This document shows, one piece after another, positions 1 to 9,360 of a DNA stretch of 64,000 bases. Source of the stretch: Prinsepia uniflora (Eukaryota > Streptophyta > Magnoliopsida > Rosales > Rosaceae). The DNA lies in assembly GCA_032719365.1 (NCBI GenBank), contig CM064873.1, forward strand, positions 46,724,332 through 46,788,331, read 5' to 3'. Numbering within the stretch: the stretch's first letter is position 1; each line of letters opens with the position of its first letter. The notes below the pieces were generated by a model. That model had not been told where the DNA came from. It saw only the letters and a program-made list of their open reading frames with translations, and did not search any database. The position numbers and the translations under genes were made by a program.

Positions 1-2121
1 TAGTGCTGGTGCTGGTGCCGGTGATCGTGATGGCGATGAGTTACGAGTTGGGAAGCGACTCCGTCGAGATGGGCATATGTTCGGTATCTGTGGTTCGGGA
101 GTGGATCACGGATAGTTAGGGTACAAGTGGTTGATGTCTGGGTACGTTGTTTCCAATCTTGTTGGAACTTCGAAATCGCGAGAGGTTGCGATTGAGGTGA
201 CGAGAGGAATGCGGGTTTTCCGCATTGGTAACGGGTATGTCGAAGTCGTTTTGGGTGACTTCTCGGATTCTACCATGATTGATGATGGTAGATGACGTTG
301 ATGATATGATGTTGTTGGTTGCCACTCGTACACGGATTGTGTATTGGTTGGTGGACCCGGGATTTGTTCTGGACCATCAGGAGGAGATGAGTATATCGAA
401 GTTAGGTGACTGAGATTTCTCATTTTCTGCTTGGTGGCAGACGATGTTGGTTTACGTGACGTGGTGAATGCAGCGAGTTTGGTTGTATTCACATAGGACG
501 AGTTTTGATGTCATCGTCTTGGATCATCTTTGGATTTTCCTAGGTGGAATGCCAAGGATCGATACGAGGTGATTGGGGAGGACCCACAGTCTCGATCGTG
601 ACGTCTATAGTCGTTTGACGTAGTGGTGGATCTGGATCGTGATCTTGATGATCCAGATAGGTGGAGAGTTTATCACTCTTACTTGGATGTTGAGTGGGGC
701 ATGTTGGGACTGAACTTCTTTTCGAGGTAAATCCCATATGGCTTATTACTCGCCTGAGTAGTTGTCCGATGAGTAGTTTTCCGACGTGGTCGGATATGGT
801 CGGCCTTAGATGTGTTGATGTTGGGATTGGCTTCCCTATGAAGTCAATCGATCGTATTGTGGTAATCGGTTGAGCGAGTAACCGATAGGTTTGGTTTTGG
901 TACGTCTCGGTAGACGTGAACGATATTTCAGGTTTTGGTATCGAATTTCTGGATGACGATTCAGGATTTGATTTTGGAACTTGAAAAAGGATTTCTAGAT
1001 TTGGGTTTTGGAATCGGATTCTGGGTGACGATTCAGGATTTGATTCTAGAGCTTGACTGTAGATTTTCTTTTATGGATTTGGGTTCGGAATAGTTATTCC
1101 AAATACTAGCTTACGGAATGATGATTTCGGATTCGAATTTGGACATGATATGGATATGACTTCTGGGTTTGGATTCGGGATTTCGTACGAAATTGCGGAT
1201 TCAGATTCGGATTTGGGAATAGATGATGGGTTGGAGTTTTGATTTGTCTAATACTAGATTGGACAAATGAACTCCATAATTGAAACGTGTTTGACTACGA
1301 CCTAGGTGGTCTGGTTATTGTTGTGGTATGTCGCTGGGTAGATGTACGTACTTTGTACGTTGTTCAAGGTACGATACTAGGCAGACTTGTCGTGCCTGGT
1401 GACGGTATATAGGAGATACCGGTGGTGCGTTGGAGAGCGTATTGGTAGTCGGATTGGTTCTGATACCATCGGATTAGTTGAGGTCGTGGACTGGACATTG
1501 GATACTGTGCATTGGGTCATAGTAGTTCTGATGGGCCTGGTTACACACAGGTCGAGTGTTTTGTTAGTATGCATATACTCCGGTTGAGTGAGTTGGTGGT
1601 TAGTATAACCACAAGGGAGTATAGTGTTAGTTTTCGACTGACGACTGTTAAGTGGTGACGGTCTGTCGGAGGTGTCAGCGTGGATCGTTGAGTGAGGTCT
1701 GATGACTCCCAGTGGGAGCAGACGTCAGGATATCTTAGTGAGTGAGTAAGGAACCGTAGAGTTGTTTATGTCAGCGAAAGGGTAGATTTGACAAGTGGGT
1801 CGATCATAGGATACTTGGGCTACTCTGATACTGACAGGTGGTGTCAGTTCGGAGCGTACGACTTCTGCTATTCGACGTGGTCGAATGTAGACGAGGCGAC
1901 ATGAGCGTTAGTGGTACGTCTGGTTGCAGACGAGTAAGTATTGTTCTAGTTGGTTGGTGTACGAGGGTACACGTATTTCGAGGTCGATTCTACCTTCCAC
2001 GAGGTGGATGTGGAATCAGAATAGTTGGCGTTTCGAGAACGGAACTAAATTAAGGAGGGAAGAACGGTTGGGTTTATGTCGGTTGGAATTTCGGGGACGA
2101 AATTAATTAAGGAGGGAAGGT
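1..2121 (+). mobile_element. Non-coding 3' internal region of an LTR retrotransposon (LARD-like), left end outside window
   Basis: This stretch leads directly into a purine tract and an LTR at 2122, so it is the 3' end of an internal region whose left part is outside the window. No frame gives a recognisable gag or pol domain. Several phrases recur in the internal region of the element at 48214-55949 (compare about 147-200 with 53310-53360), so I place both in one non-coding family; that grouping is an inference from eye alignment. A degenerate direct repeat with a period near 71 bases (about 950 and 1023, sharing GACGATTCAGGATTTGATT) lies inside it. The only open frames are short and overlap on both strands, as expected by chance. 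Confidence 0.6.
2047..2120 (+). promoter_or_regulatory. Duplicated polypurine tract before the 3' LTR
   Basis: The purine-rich string AATTAAGGAGGGAAG occurs twice, at about 2047-2062 and 2105-2119, the second copy touching the LTR start at 2122. Such a tract primes plus-strand DNA synthesis in LTR retrotransposons. The first copy lies 58 bases upstream and would be a second possible priming site. Confidence 0.6.
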
Positions 2122-2636
2122 TGTAACGACCCGTCCCAAATTTCATGATTATATTAGTGACTAATCACGATTAGTGAGGCTAATCCGTGATTAGTAGAGC
2201 GAAATCGGACGAACGGTGCGAAATGACCTTTTTGCCCCTGATGGTGGCAAAACGTTGACTTTTTAATCGGGCGGTCAAATGGACTTTGACCGATGACCGT
2301 GACGTAGTTCGTGACGTCACGAGTTCATAGACAGGTGGCACGTTCAATTCCGACGTTCGAGGAAGAAGTTATGACGTTCGGAAGTTTAGGGGCATTTTGG
2401 TAATTTTGGATAAAAGGGGTCAAATGTTGACTTTTTGACCGGGAGGTCCGATGGCCGAGGGCCGAAGACCGTTACGTAGATAAAGACGATACGAATCCAT
2501 AGGCAGGCGGCATACTGAAATCGGACTTCGAACGGGAGAGTTATGGGTCACGGAAGTTCGATTTTACTATGCACGAACTTCGAGACGGGGACGTTTCGGC
2601 GAAATCTTATTGGGTGGATATTTTGGTGGGCCCCAT

Positions 2637-2662
2637 GGATGAGTGACAAGTGTCACTCATCC
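2637..2662 (+). repeat. Perfect 12-bp inverted repeat in LTR
   Basis: Arms GGATGAGTGACA and TGTCACTCATCC are separated by AG. Nearly the same palindrome recurs at 18305-18330 (degraded), 36178-36203 (reverse), 38856-38881, 46330-46355, 48720-48745 and 54539-54564, always at the same place in an LTR and usually followed by CCATTGG or CCACTGG. The conserved position suggests a protein-binding site or RNA hairpin. Confidence 0.8.
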
Positions 2663-3384
2663 CATTGCTTTGATCCCCCAAAATGTGGATCTAAATAATT
2701 AAATATTATTATTTTAATTATTTTATAATCAAATCCACCAACCATTAATCCTACCCATCCATTTCAATTCTAACTTTAAATCCACACCCTCCATTTCTCT
2801 TCTCTCATCAGCCATCATTCTTCTTTGTTCATCCTCCCACCCGAAACCTATTATCCCATTTTTCTTCATTTTCTTCATCCTCCATTTTCAAACACCACAC
2901 CATACACATACCACCACATCTCATCATTTTTCATCTTATGTGTGACGTGAGGAGGGACCGTGATGATGAGGACGCGACGGCGAGGACTCACGGCGGCGGA
3001 CCACGGTGGGGGAACCCGAAAACCCGTGAGGTACATTTTACTCAAAATTTGGATTTTTAGTTTTAGGGGTTTTCGATGATTTCTAAAGATTAGGAATGGT
3101 TTCTAGGGACCCTAGGAGTCTATTGGGATTGGATTCGAGGGTTAGGAAGGCCTGGAACGACCGTGAACGGCGGAGGAATGCACGGCCGCCATGGCCAAAC
3201 TCGAAGGTATGGTTTTCGATGCTTTTCTTACATTTTAAGGTCATAGGACGGTAGGTTAGGTTGAGACGAAGAGAATGGAACAAACGGGGAGTGTTTTGGT
3301 GGCCGGAGCTGGGAGAACCGGCCGGGTCAAGCCGCGGGTCACGGTGACCCGGTTGCAGACGTTCGGGTCGACCCGCGGGAGGGC

Positions 3385-3735
3385 AGGGATGACAGGTGAC
3401 GTCATCCTGCTGACGTCATCATGTCAGGGATGACGTCAGCATTGTCAGATCTGACAATGTCAGCTGACATGTCAGAAAATGGGCCAATAGGAGTGCAACA
3501 CGTGTCACATGTCAGTGCACAGTCAGCACTGACATGTCAGTGACGTGGCCCAATCAGGGGCTGACACGTGGCACTGACGTGGGCCAGTGCCGTAATGACA
3601 CGTGGCACATGTCAGACTGCCACGTGGCACTGACAGCACGGTGATGTGGACCAATGGGAGAATGACACGTGGCACCTGTCAGAGTCTGACATGTCAGACC
3701 TGACAGCTGTCAGATGACGTCATGCTGACGTCAGC
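3385..3735 (+). promoter_or_regulatory. Cluster of TGACGTCA and CACGTG motifs inside LTR
   Basis: Within about 350 bases there are five TGACGTCA octamers and five ACACGTG or CCACGTGG motifs, interspersed with TGTCAG/CTGACA palindromes. In plants TGACGTCA and ACGTG cores are classical bZIP (TGA and ABRE/G-box) binding sites. Related but more decayed clusters occur at 39485-39735 and 46845-47045. Binding itself is an inference; the motif counts were read directly. Confidence 0.55.
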
Positions 3736-4096
3736 AGGTACTGTAGCAGGCGCGTGAAGCCCACGCGCAGCCACTTCAGGCGGCGCGTGAGGGCGCGTGG
3801 CAGGGAATCTTGGGAAGGTTCCAACATGTGAAATCTTCTATTCGATGTAACGAACATTTTGGGACTGGTTTCGTGTCAATCAAACACCGTCTCGATATGT
3901 TTCGGGGCATCGGAAGGTTTAGGTTCGGGATTAAAAATAGTTTAAAATACGGGAAAATTACGGGGCTTTGGTAGGAGGTTAATTAAGTAGTTAGTAACCT
4001 TCTATTACGATTTGGACAGGTTTGGGAGTCCCGGTGACGGTGATTGGCTCGGGGAGCCGTATGGCACGCAAATCGAGGCGGCAGCTCGGACGGTCT

Positions 4097-5198
4097 GTGA
4101 GTGGACCTTGTTTTCTAAATTGGTGCATGCATAAATGTTTATTATATGTTTTATTACTTGTTTGATGATGCCATGGGTGCATTTGTATGTGGTTACGTAT
4201 AAGCACGTATTTCGAGGTTTCGGCCTTATACGGTGCTTATACGGGTCTGTATGTCTTTATTGATTTAAATGAACTGGATTTGGATTTCAAAAGGATAAAC
4301 TCGGGTATGAGACCCATTTGGTTTTGTCTCGGGCATATGACCTCAGATATCGGGCACGGTGCCCAACTGATGTCCTATGTTCGGGCACGAGACCCAGTCA
4401 CTTTACGGTTTATGATTTCAGGTTAGGGAACCTTAAATGGAGTCCCAGGTTCATGACGGTTTATGGGAACCGGCATGAACCCTTGTTATGGTATTATGGT
4501 TCATGACGGTTTATGGGAACCGGCATGAACCCTTGTTGGTTATTACGGTACATGACTGTTTATGGGAACCGGCATGTTACCTGATTGTGGATATTATGGA
4601 TTCATGATGGTTCAGGGGAACCGGTCATGAATGGTTATGTTATGTATATATATGTTCGTCTACCTTCCTTTACATGTTCTACTATCTCCTCCGGGGAGGG
4701 TCGTTGGTCTGGGTGGACCCCGGAGTAGTCACGGAGCACCGACTAAGTGGAGTCACCCCCCAGTTGGGTTCCTTACTCTCAGGAAGGCTATGATTACTAT
4801 TACCTCGGGTAGGGTCAGTGGTCTACGGACATTGATCTTGACTTTGAGAAGACTCGGATTGAGACCTGGGTAGCATGCGCGTGGCTTTGGATACCGTGAC
4901 AGGATTGGTTGTGTGACTTATATATATGTATGTGATGGATATATGATATATGATATGTGGTGTGTACAGGTGTGCACAGGATTTGGGCAGTGGCCCGTAT
5001 GGTCGTTTTTATTGTGGTCCTTTCGACCTTAGTTTATATCTGCTTTGGGCTTAGTCCCACATATGGTTTGTTTTGGATAAATGATTTCGAATGCATGCAT
5101 GCTTTTTAGTGGAGGGTACAAATGTCTTCTCGTTAAAATGTTTTTATAAACTCTTATTTTGTCCACTCATAGTTTTTAATGTTTTGACTGCCCTTCAG
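4097..5198 (+). other. Candidate LTR intron closed by an inverted repeat
   Basis: The interval starts at GTGAGT, a good match to a plant splice donor, within CTGTGAGTGGAC, and ends at CCCTTCAG followed by GT, a good acceptor. The sequence GTCCACTCATAG lies 26 bases before the acceptor and pairs with the donor motif. The same layout recurs in at least eight LTR copies here. Splicing is an inference; the conserved arms and tract are seen directly. Confidence 0.35.
4306..4640 (+). repeat. Palindromic minisatellites within LTR
   Basis: The first part holds degenerate units of the form CGGGCAYGAGACCCA spaced by about 35-45 bases. The second part (about 4447-4630) has four copies of a ~53-base unit whose ends are GGTTCATG and CATGAACC, so each unit can fold on itself. 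Equivalent arrays occupy the same position in the other LTRs of the window. Confidence 0.7.
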
Positions 5199-5378
5199 GT
5201 TGACATCGGATGTGGACTGTAGCAGAGATCGAGATATCACATGCCTCCTCCGGATCCTGGCGTACTCTGATAGCCCGGGAGGGCAAAGGTCGGAAATATC
5301 TCTTGTCTGATACTTCGTGTCAGACGGGAGCAGGGTCATCCTGCACTAATCCCGGGGGGATTGGGATGGGTCCTGTCA

Positions 5379-5463
5379 ATACTAGTCAAGTTAACACAAC
5401 CCCAAGCTGCTATCTCACAAACCAAAGGCACTTTCATTTTGTACATTTTTATGTCATACTTAT
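5379..5463. other. Short flank between two elements, no feature seen
   Basis: These 85 bases separate the LTR ending at 5378 from the LTR starting at 5464. They contain no coding potential or repeat that I recognise and may be the original insertion target. Confidence 0.4.
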
Positions 5464-6050
5464 TGTGGAACCCAAAATCATCCGAAAACTGTGGAGCTGC
5501 CCAATGGCACATAATTCCCGAAATGACCAAATTGCCCCTAGCAATAATACAAATGACTTGCAGATACCCGCACATTAAATGATCTATTTACCAGCTAAAT
5601 GCGTTATTTAATCGAGTTAATAGTCTCCGCAATATTAATATTCTCCCTGACAGTTAATTGTCATTATTCTTAATAACAAAAAATTAATATTGATATTAAA
5701 TTACAATAATTATCATTATAATCCTAATGAGCCATTATTATAATGATTAAATAATATATTTTATTATAAATATATTATTTCTTAATTACAAATTCAACCG
5801 ACCAATCAGAAGGCTCCGAGGCTCCCAAGGAATTCCTATAAATAGCAGAGCTCATTTCACTTTCTAGGTAATTCTGTTCAACGCTACTTAACCTCTTGAG
5901 ATTTCTCTTTCAAAGCTGACTTAAGCATTGGAGCGTTCTTGGTCGAAAAACCCCCCGGATCTCGATCATTGAACGAACGATAGCTTACTGTTTGTTGTTT
6001 GCAGGGATCCTTGAGTCTTTTGAGTTTAAAGGACAAATTTTGCTTCAACA
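5464..6050 (+). mobile_element. 5' LTR of the Tat-like element
   Basis: It begins TGTGGAACCC and ends TTGCTTCAACA, followed at once by the ATTGGTGCTTTCATTGAG primer-site region. It is 587 bases long and contains a clear TATA box. The 3' partner at 11888 is recognisable for only about 60 bases. Confidence 0.6.
5837..5844 (+). promoter_or_regulatory. TATA box in the Tat-like 5' LTR
   Basis: The string CCTATAAATAGCAGAG is a textbook plant TATA context and sits about 210 bases before the LTR end, a suitable place for the LTR promoter. Confidence 0.6.
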
Positions 6051-6156
6051 ATTGGTGCTTTCATTGAGAGCTTGAAAATATTCAAGAAGAAGCTCTGACG
6101 ATCATTCATCGTTCATCTAACTTCGTTCATCGTTCATCAAACGTTGTTCGAAGATC

Positions 6157-8030
6157 TTGAACATTGTTCATCATTCGACAATGACTTTTCAGCTAAAGAT
6201 TATCCGATTCAGCATGGCTAGGGTTCATCAATCCTTTCAATTAGCCGGGGAAGGTGTTTCTGCCTCAATTGCCCAGACGAGGAATGAAGCTCACATAGAG
6301 ACTCCAGAGGAACGCCCAACTCGACCCCAACGTGTGTCCATAGAAGCGTCCATAGAGATGCAGGGAAGGATGCAAATCCTCAGCTTCAGAGCGGTCCCTT
6401 CTCCAACAACCCAGGTGCTTGCGCTAGGGGAAGGAACTTCAACCTTGCAACAAATAGGCGGGCAGTTGGTGAGAGGAGCATCAAGGTAGAGTCAGCCCAC
6501 TATAAACATGGATCTACCAGATTTCCTAGATGGGCGCCACGACATCTCAGGAAGAAGCCACCACCAACTTTCTCAGGAAAACTTAGCTCAACAAGTAGAA
6601 AGGTTGAACAACCAAGTTCAAATTCAGTTGGAACTATTGTAGCAACTCCTCGTAGAAAGAATAGCCCAAGAGCCAAAGAGACATTCTACTTCGCGTGGAA
6701 GACAAAAGAATGTTCGAAGGCGCCCGGGAAGGAAAAGGCCCGATGCCGAATAATGTCTCAGGACACTTCGTTAGGTGGCTCCGGAGAAGAAAGTCACACC
6801 CATAGAGAAAAAATCCCATGACGCCCAAGGCCATCAGTACATGAGCGGCTTGGAAGTAGAGTCGGGGCAACATCAGACTCCACAGAAAACCCCAAGACAA
6901 TCTGCCCATGGCAGTGAGGGGGAGGACGAGACTTACTCATCAGCACGACCTCAAAAGTTAAGGGTGGAAACTCGAGCAGGTTCCCCACGATTAACGCGAA
7001 AATGACTATCTGCCCCAGCAAGGTGTGTTGCAAGCTGATGATGTCCAAAAGATTCTATATCGACACCTCCGTGCTCAGTGTGATAGCGGCCTAGAAGACT
7101 ATCTATGCCGCCAAATTCAACAACCCATACCCTTTGTGAGAGATATTGAGGAGGAGTCGTTCCCTCAGAGATTCACGACGTCGAGCTTCAATCAGTTCAA
7201 AGGAACTTCCAACCTAGTGAAGCACATAGATTACTACCGGGGAGTCATGGTTCCCCATAGACACAATGATGCACTCATGTGCAAAGTGTTTCAAGCAACT
7301 CTTCAAGGAAAATCCATGACGTGGTTCAATCATCTCCCTCAGAGGTCGATCGCTTCTTTTGAAGAGTTGGCTCTAGCGTTCGTGAAGGAGTAATCGCAAC
7401 TTCGTACGGTCAAGGCAAAGGAAGACCATCTCTTCTCTATCCGGAATCAAGCAAAAGAGAGCCTCCGCCAATACATTCGGAGGTAATGTGAGGAAAAGTC
7501 TCGAATTGTTGATTGCAGCGACCTTGTTGCTGCAATGACGTTCAAACAAGGGCTTCCCCGGGACATCCAGCTTTACGGAGACATTGTCATGGGAAATGCA
7601 CGAAGTCTCATCAAGATGCTCTCCTTAGCCGAGCAACATGCATGCTGGGAGGATGAAAAGAATGCTGCACATGCACCAAATCATACCGGGACAAGTGAGA
7701 AAGCCTCCAAATTTCCACCACCACACAAAGAGGATATTGGCAACAAATTTTCACATGGGGGGTTCAAAAAACGCAAGGCGGGCTAAACTCCTGATGCTTC
7801 ACCCATCGGGAAGCCTAATATGCAATTCTCAATTCTAGTCCACCAGATTCATAATGAAATTAAGGACAAAACTTGGTTCAAAAAACCAGGACCCATCAAA
7901 GAAGATTAGGAGAAAGCTGATAAAACCAAATATTGCGCCTATCATGAGTGCTATGGGCATAATATCAGCACATGTATATCTTTCGAAAGATATCTCCAAA
8001 ATCTCATGAAGGAGGGACATTGCGTAGACT
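6157..8030 (+). pseudogene. gag: Tat-like gag pseudogene
   Basis: The product would be the capsid and nucleocapsid protein of the element. A first open stretch runs 6157-6489 with ATGs at 6157 and 6181. The capsid core is clear at about 7145-7390: hydrophobic and aromatic positions of the plant Retrotrans_gag family, with the segment MTWFNHLPQRSIASFEEL near 7317-7370. The frame beginning at 7025 continues to about 8030 with in-frame stops at 7391-7393, 7484-7486 and 7784-7786, not frameshifts. A finger of the form C-x2-H-x4-GH-x4-C (YCAYHECYGHNISTC) lies at about 7931-7975; this Cys-His pattern is typical of Tat-lineage gag and differs from the usual retroviral knuckle. No pol follows. The N-terminal part up to 7025 is poorly conserved and may include frame changes. 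Confidence 0.6.
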
Positions 8031-8289
8031 AAATCAAAAAGAAGACTGCAGATCACATGGAGAATAAAGAACCTAAGGAGCCATCATCAAAAGTGATCCG
8101 CATCAAATAGCTGCATGTCAAAATTTGAGAGACATAGAAGTATATGTGGCTTTCAATTTTTCTTTTCAAGTTGTCTTCTAAATTCAAGTACCATGCATTT
8201 GAATTATCAATAAGGTTGAAAAATTGTTCTGAATTCATACAAACATATTTGTACATCATATACAATTTTCAAAACTTATTCCTTCTAAC

Positions 8290-8775
8290 ATCCAAGCCTT
8301 CGCCCTACGAAGCATCTAAGCCTTCGCCATGCGAAGCACCTAAGCCTTCGCCATGCAAAACACCTAAGCCTTCGCCATGCGAAGCACCTAAGCCTTCGCC
8401 ATGCGAAGCACCTAAACCTTCGTCATGCAAAGCACCTAAGCCTTCGCTTTGCGAAGCAACCAAGCCTTCGCCATGTGAAGCACCCAAGCCTTCGCCGTTG
8501 AAGTGCCCAAGCCTTCGTCATCTAAGTACGCAAGCCTTTGCCATGCAAAACATCAAAGCTTTCGCCATGCAAAGCACACAAGTCTTCGTCTTGCGAAGCA
8601 CTCAAAGGCTTCCGTCAGGAAGCACTCAACGTCTTCCACTAGGAAGCACTCAACACTTTCCGTTAGGAAACAACCCAAGTCTTCCTCCTAGAAGCATTCC
8701 GAGTCTTCCACCAAGAAGCACTTCAGGCCTTCTTTTAAGAAGAAAAAGCCCTTCCTTGAAGGCAACACAAAAGTA
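8290..8775 (+). repeat. 24-bp tandem array of self-complementary units
   Basis: About 20 head-to-tail units, mostly 24 bases (a few 23 or 25), start with AAGCCTTCGCCATGCGAAG. Each unit contains a short hairpin with a 3-5 base loop. The stem sequence drifts along the array but stays paired: CTTCGC/GCGAAG in early units, CTTCC/GGAAG near 8610-8650, TTTCC/GGAAA near 8655, CTTCTT/AAGAAG near 8735, CCTTC/GAAGG at the end. The array lies directly behind gag, the place where Tat-lineage elements are known to carry variable tandem repeats. The 24-base period keeps a frame open (8144-8776, octapeptide KPSPCEAP), but I do not regard it as a proven gene. Confidence 0.85.
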
Positions 8776-9004
8776 ATGATGATCAAGTTAGCAAGTGTTA
8801 GATTCCAACGGGGGCATCTAGTGCTTGTGTTAGTTTACAATTCAATCAAAACGGTTAGTAGAATTTTAGACGCTGGGATCTCAAAATTCTTCATAAGTAA
8901 TATTTCATTTATTCATTTGAAGGATGGTTGGCTAATCACATCTTGATCGCTCAAACCAGTTATTCAGTACAACAATGCAAAAACAATAATCAAAATGAAG
9001 TAAC

Positions 9005-9360
9005 TACATATGCAAGTCTTCAAAGCCCATGGTCCTTCGAAACTCTACACACTCTTCTGCTGAAAGTAGGGACATGTCGTTGAATGGTGACTCGTCGGTT
9101 TCAGGAACATCGTCTTTCTTAGCCTACCCATCAGGCTCGAGCTCCATGTCTAGTTCAACCTCCAGCTCTTTTATGGTAATCCCACTCCGACTCTCCGTAC
9201 CCAACTTTTGTGCTTTATCTTCCTTAAAACACAAAGTTTTGGGGGCATAAGATGACAGCAAGCAGCCAGCTCTCAACTTATGGATTTCAACATACAACCG
9301 TTTGACTTTTTCTTCGAAATCATGCAAGCATCTGCGCAGCTGGAATAGACCTCTTACTGG
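9005..9360 (-). pseudogene. Possible antisense ORF remnant of the Tat-like element
   Basis: On the minus strand a frame of roughly 110 codons runs from about 9360 to 9010 with one in-frame stop at 9124-9126. The first half has a heptad-like, charged helical pattern (DFEEKVKRLYVEIHKLRAG) suggesting a coiled coil; the second half is acidic. Extra antisense ORFs in the region behind gag-pol have been described for plant Tat-lineage gypsy elements, and the position fits. I do not recognise the protein family, and chance cannot be excluded. Confidence 0.3.

Larger units (their letters stand above)
2122..5378 (+). mobile_element. 3' LTR, gypsy superfamily (TGTAACGACCCGTCCC type)
   Basis: The repeat starts TGTAACGACCCGTCCC right after a polypurine tract and ends GGGATGGGTCCTGTCA, giving TG...CA ends with extended imperfect inverted termini. 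It is about 3.26 kb. In order it carries a perfect hairpin (2637-2662), an AT-rich stretch around 2690-2730 that may hold a TATA box, a CT-rich leader (about 2780-2900), a stretch dense in TGACGTCA and CACGTG sites (3385-3735), the motif CTGTGAGTGGAC (4095-4106), palindromic minisatellites (4306-4640), the matching arm GTCCACTCATAG (5161-5172) and a pyrimidine tract ending CAG (5198). It belongs to the element whose internal region fills 1-2121. Because the 5' LTR is not in the window, a target duplication cannot be checked. Confidence 0.85.

Noticed and set aside
5210..5578. 122-codon frame across the LTR end
   Set aside because: It spans the LTR boundary and two unrelated sequences, with no homology to a protein.
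8290..8720. Repeat array as CRISPR
   Set aside because: Units are contiguous with no spacers, drift gradually, and the DNA is plant nuclear.
8144..8776. 210-codon frame with KPSPCEAP octapeptide repeats as a proline-rich protein
   Set aside because: The frame stays open because the repeat period is 24 bases. The hairpin stems are conserved rather than the residues, and no start context or domain supports a protein.
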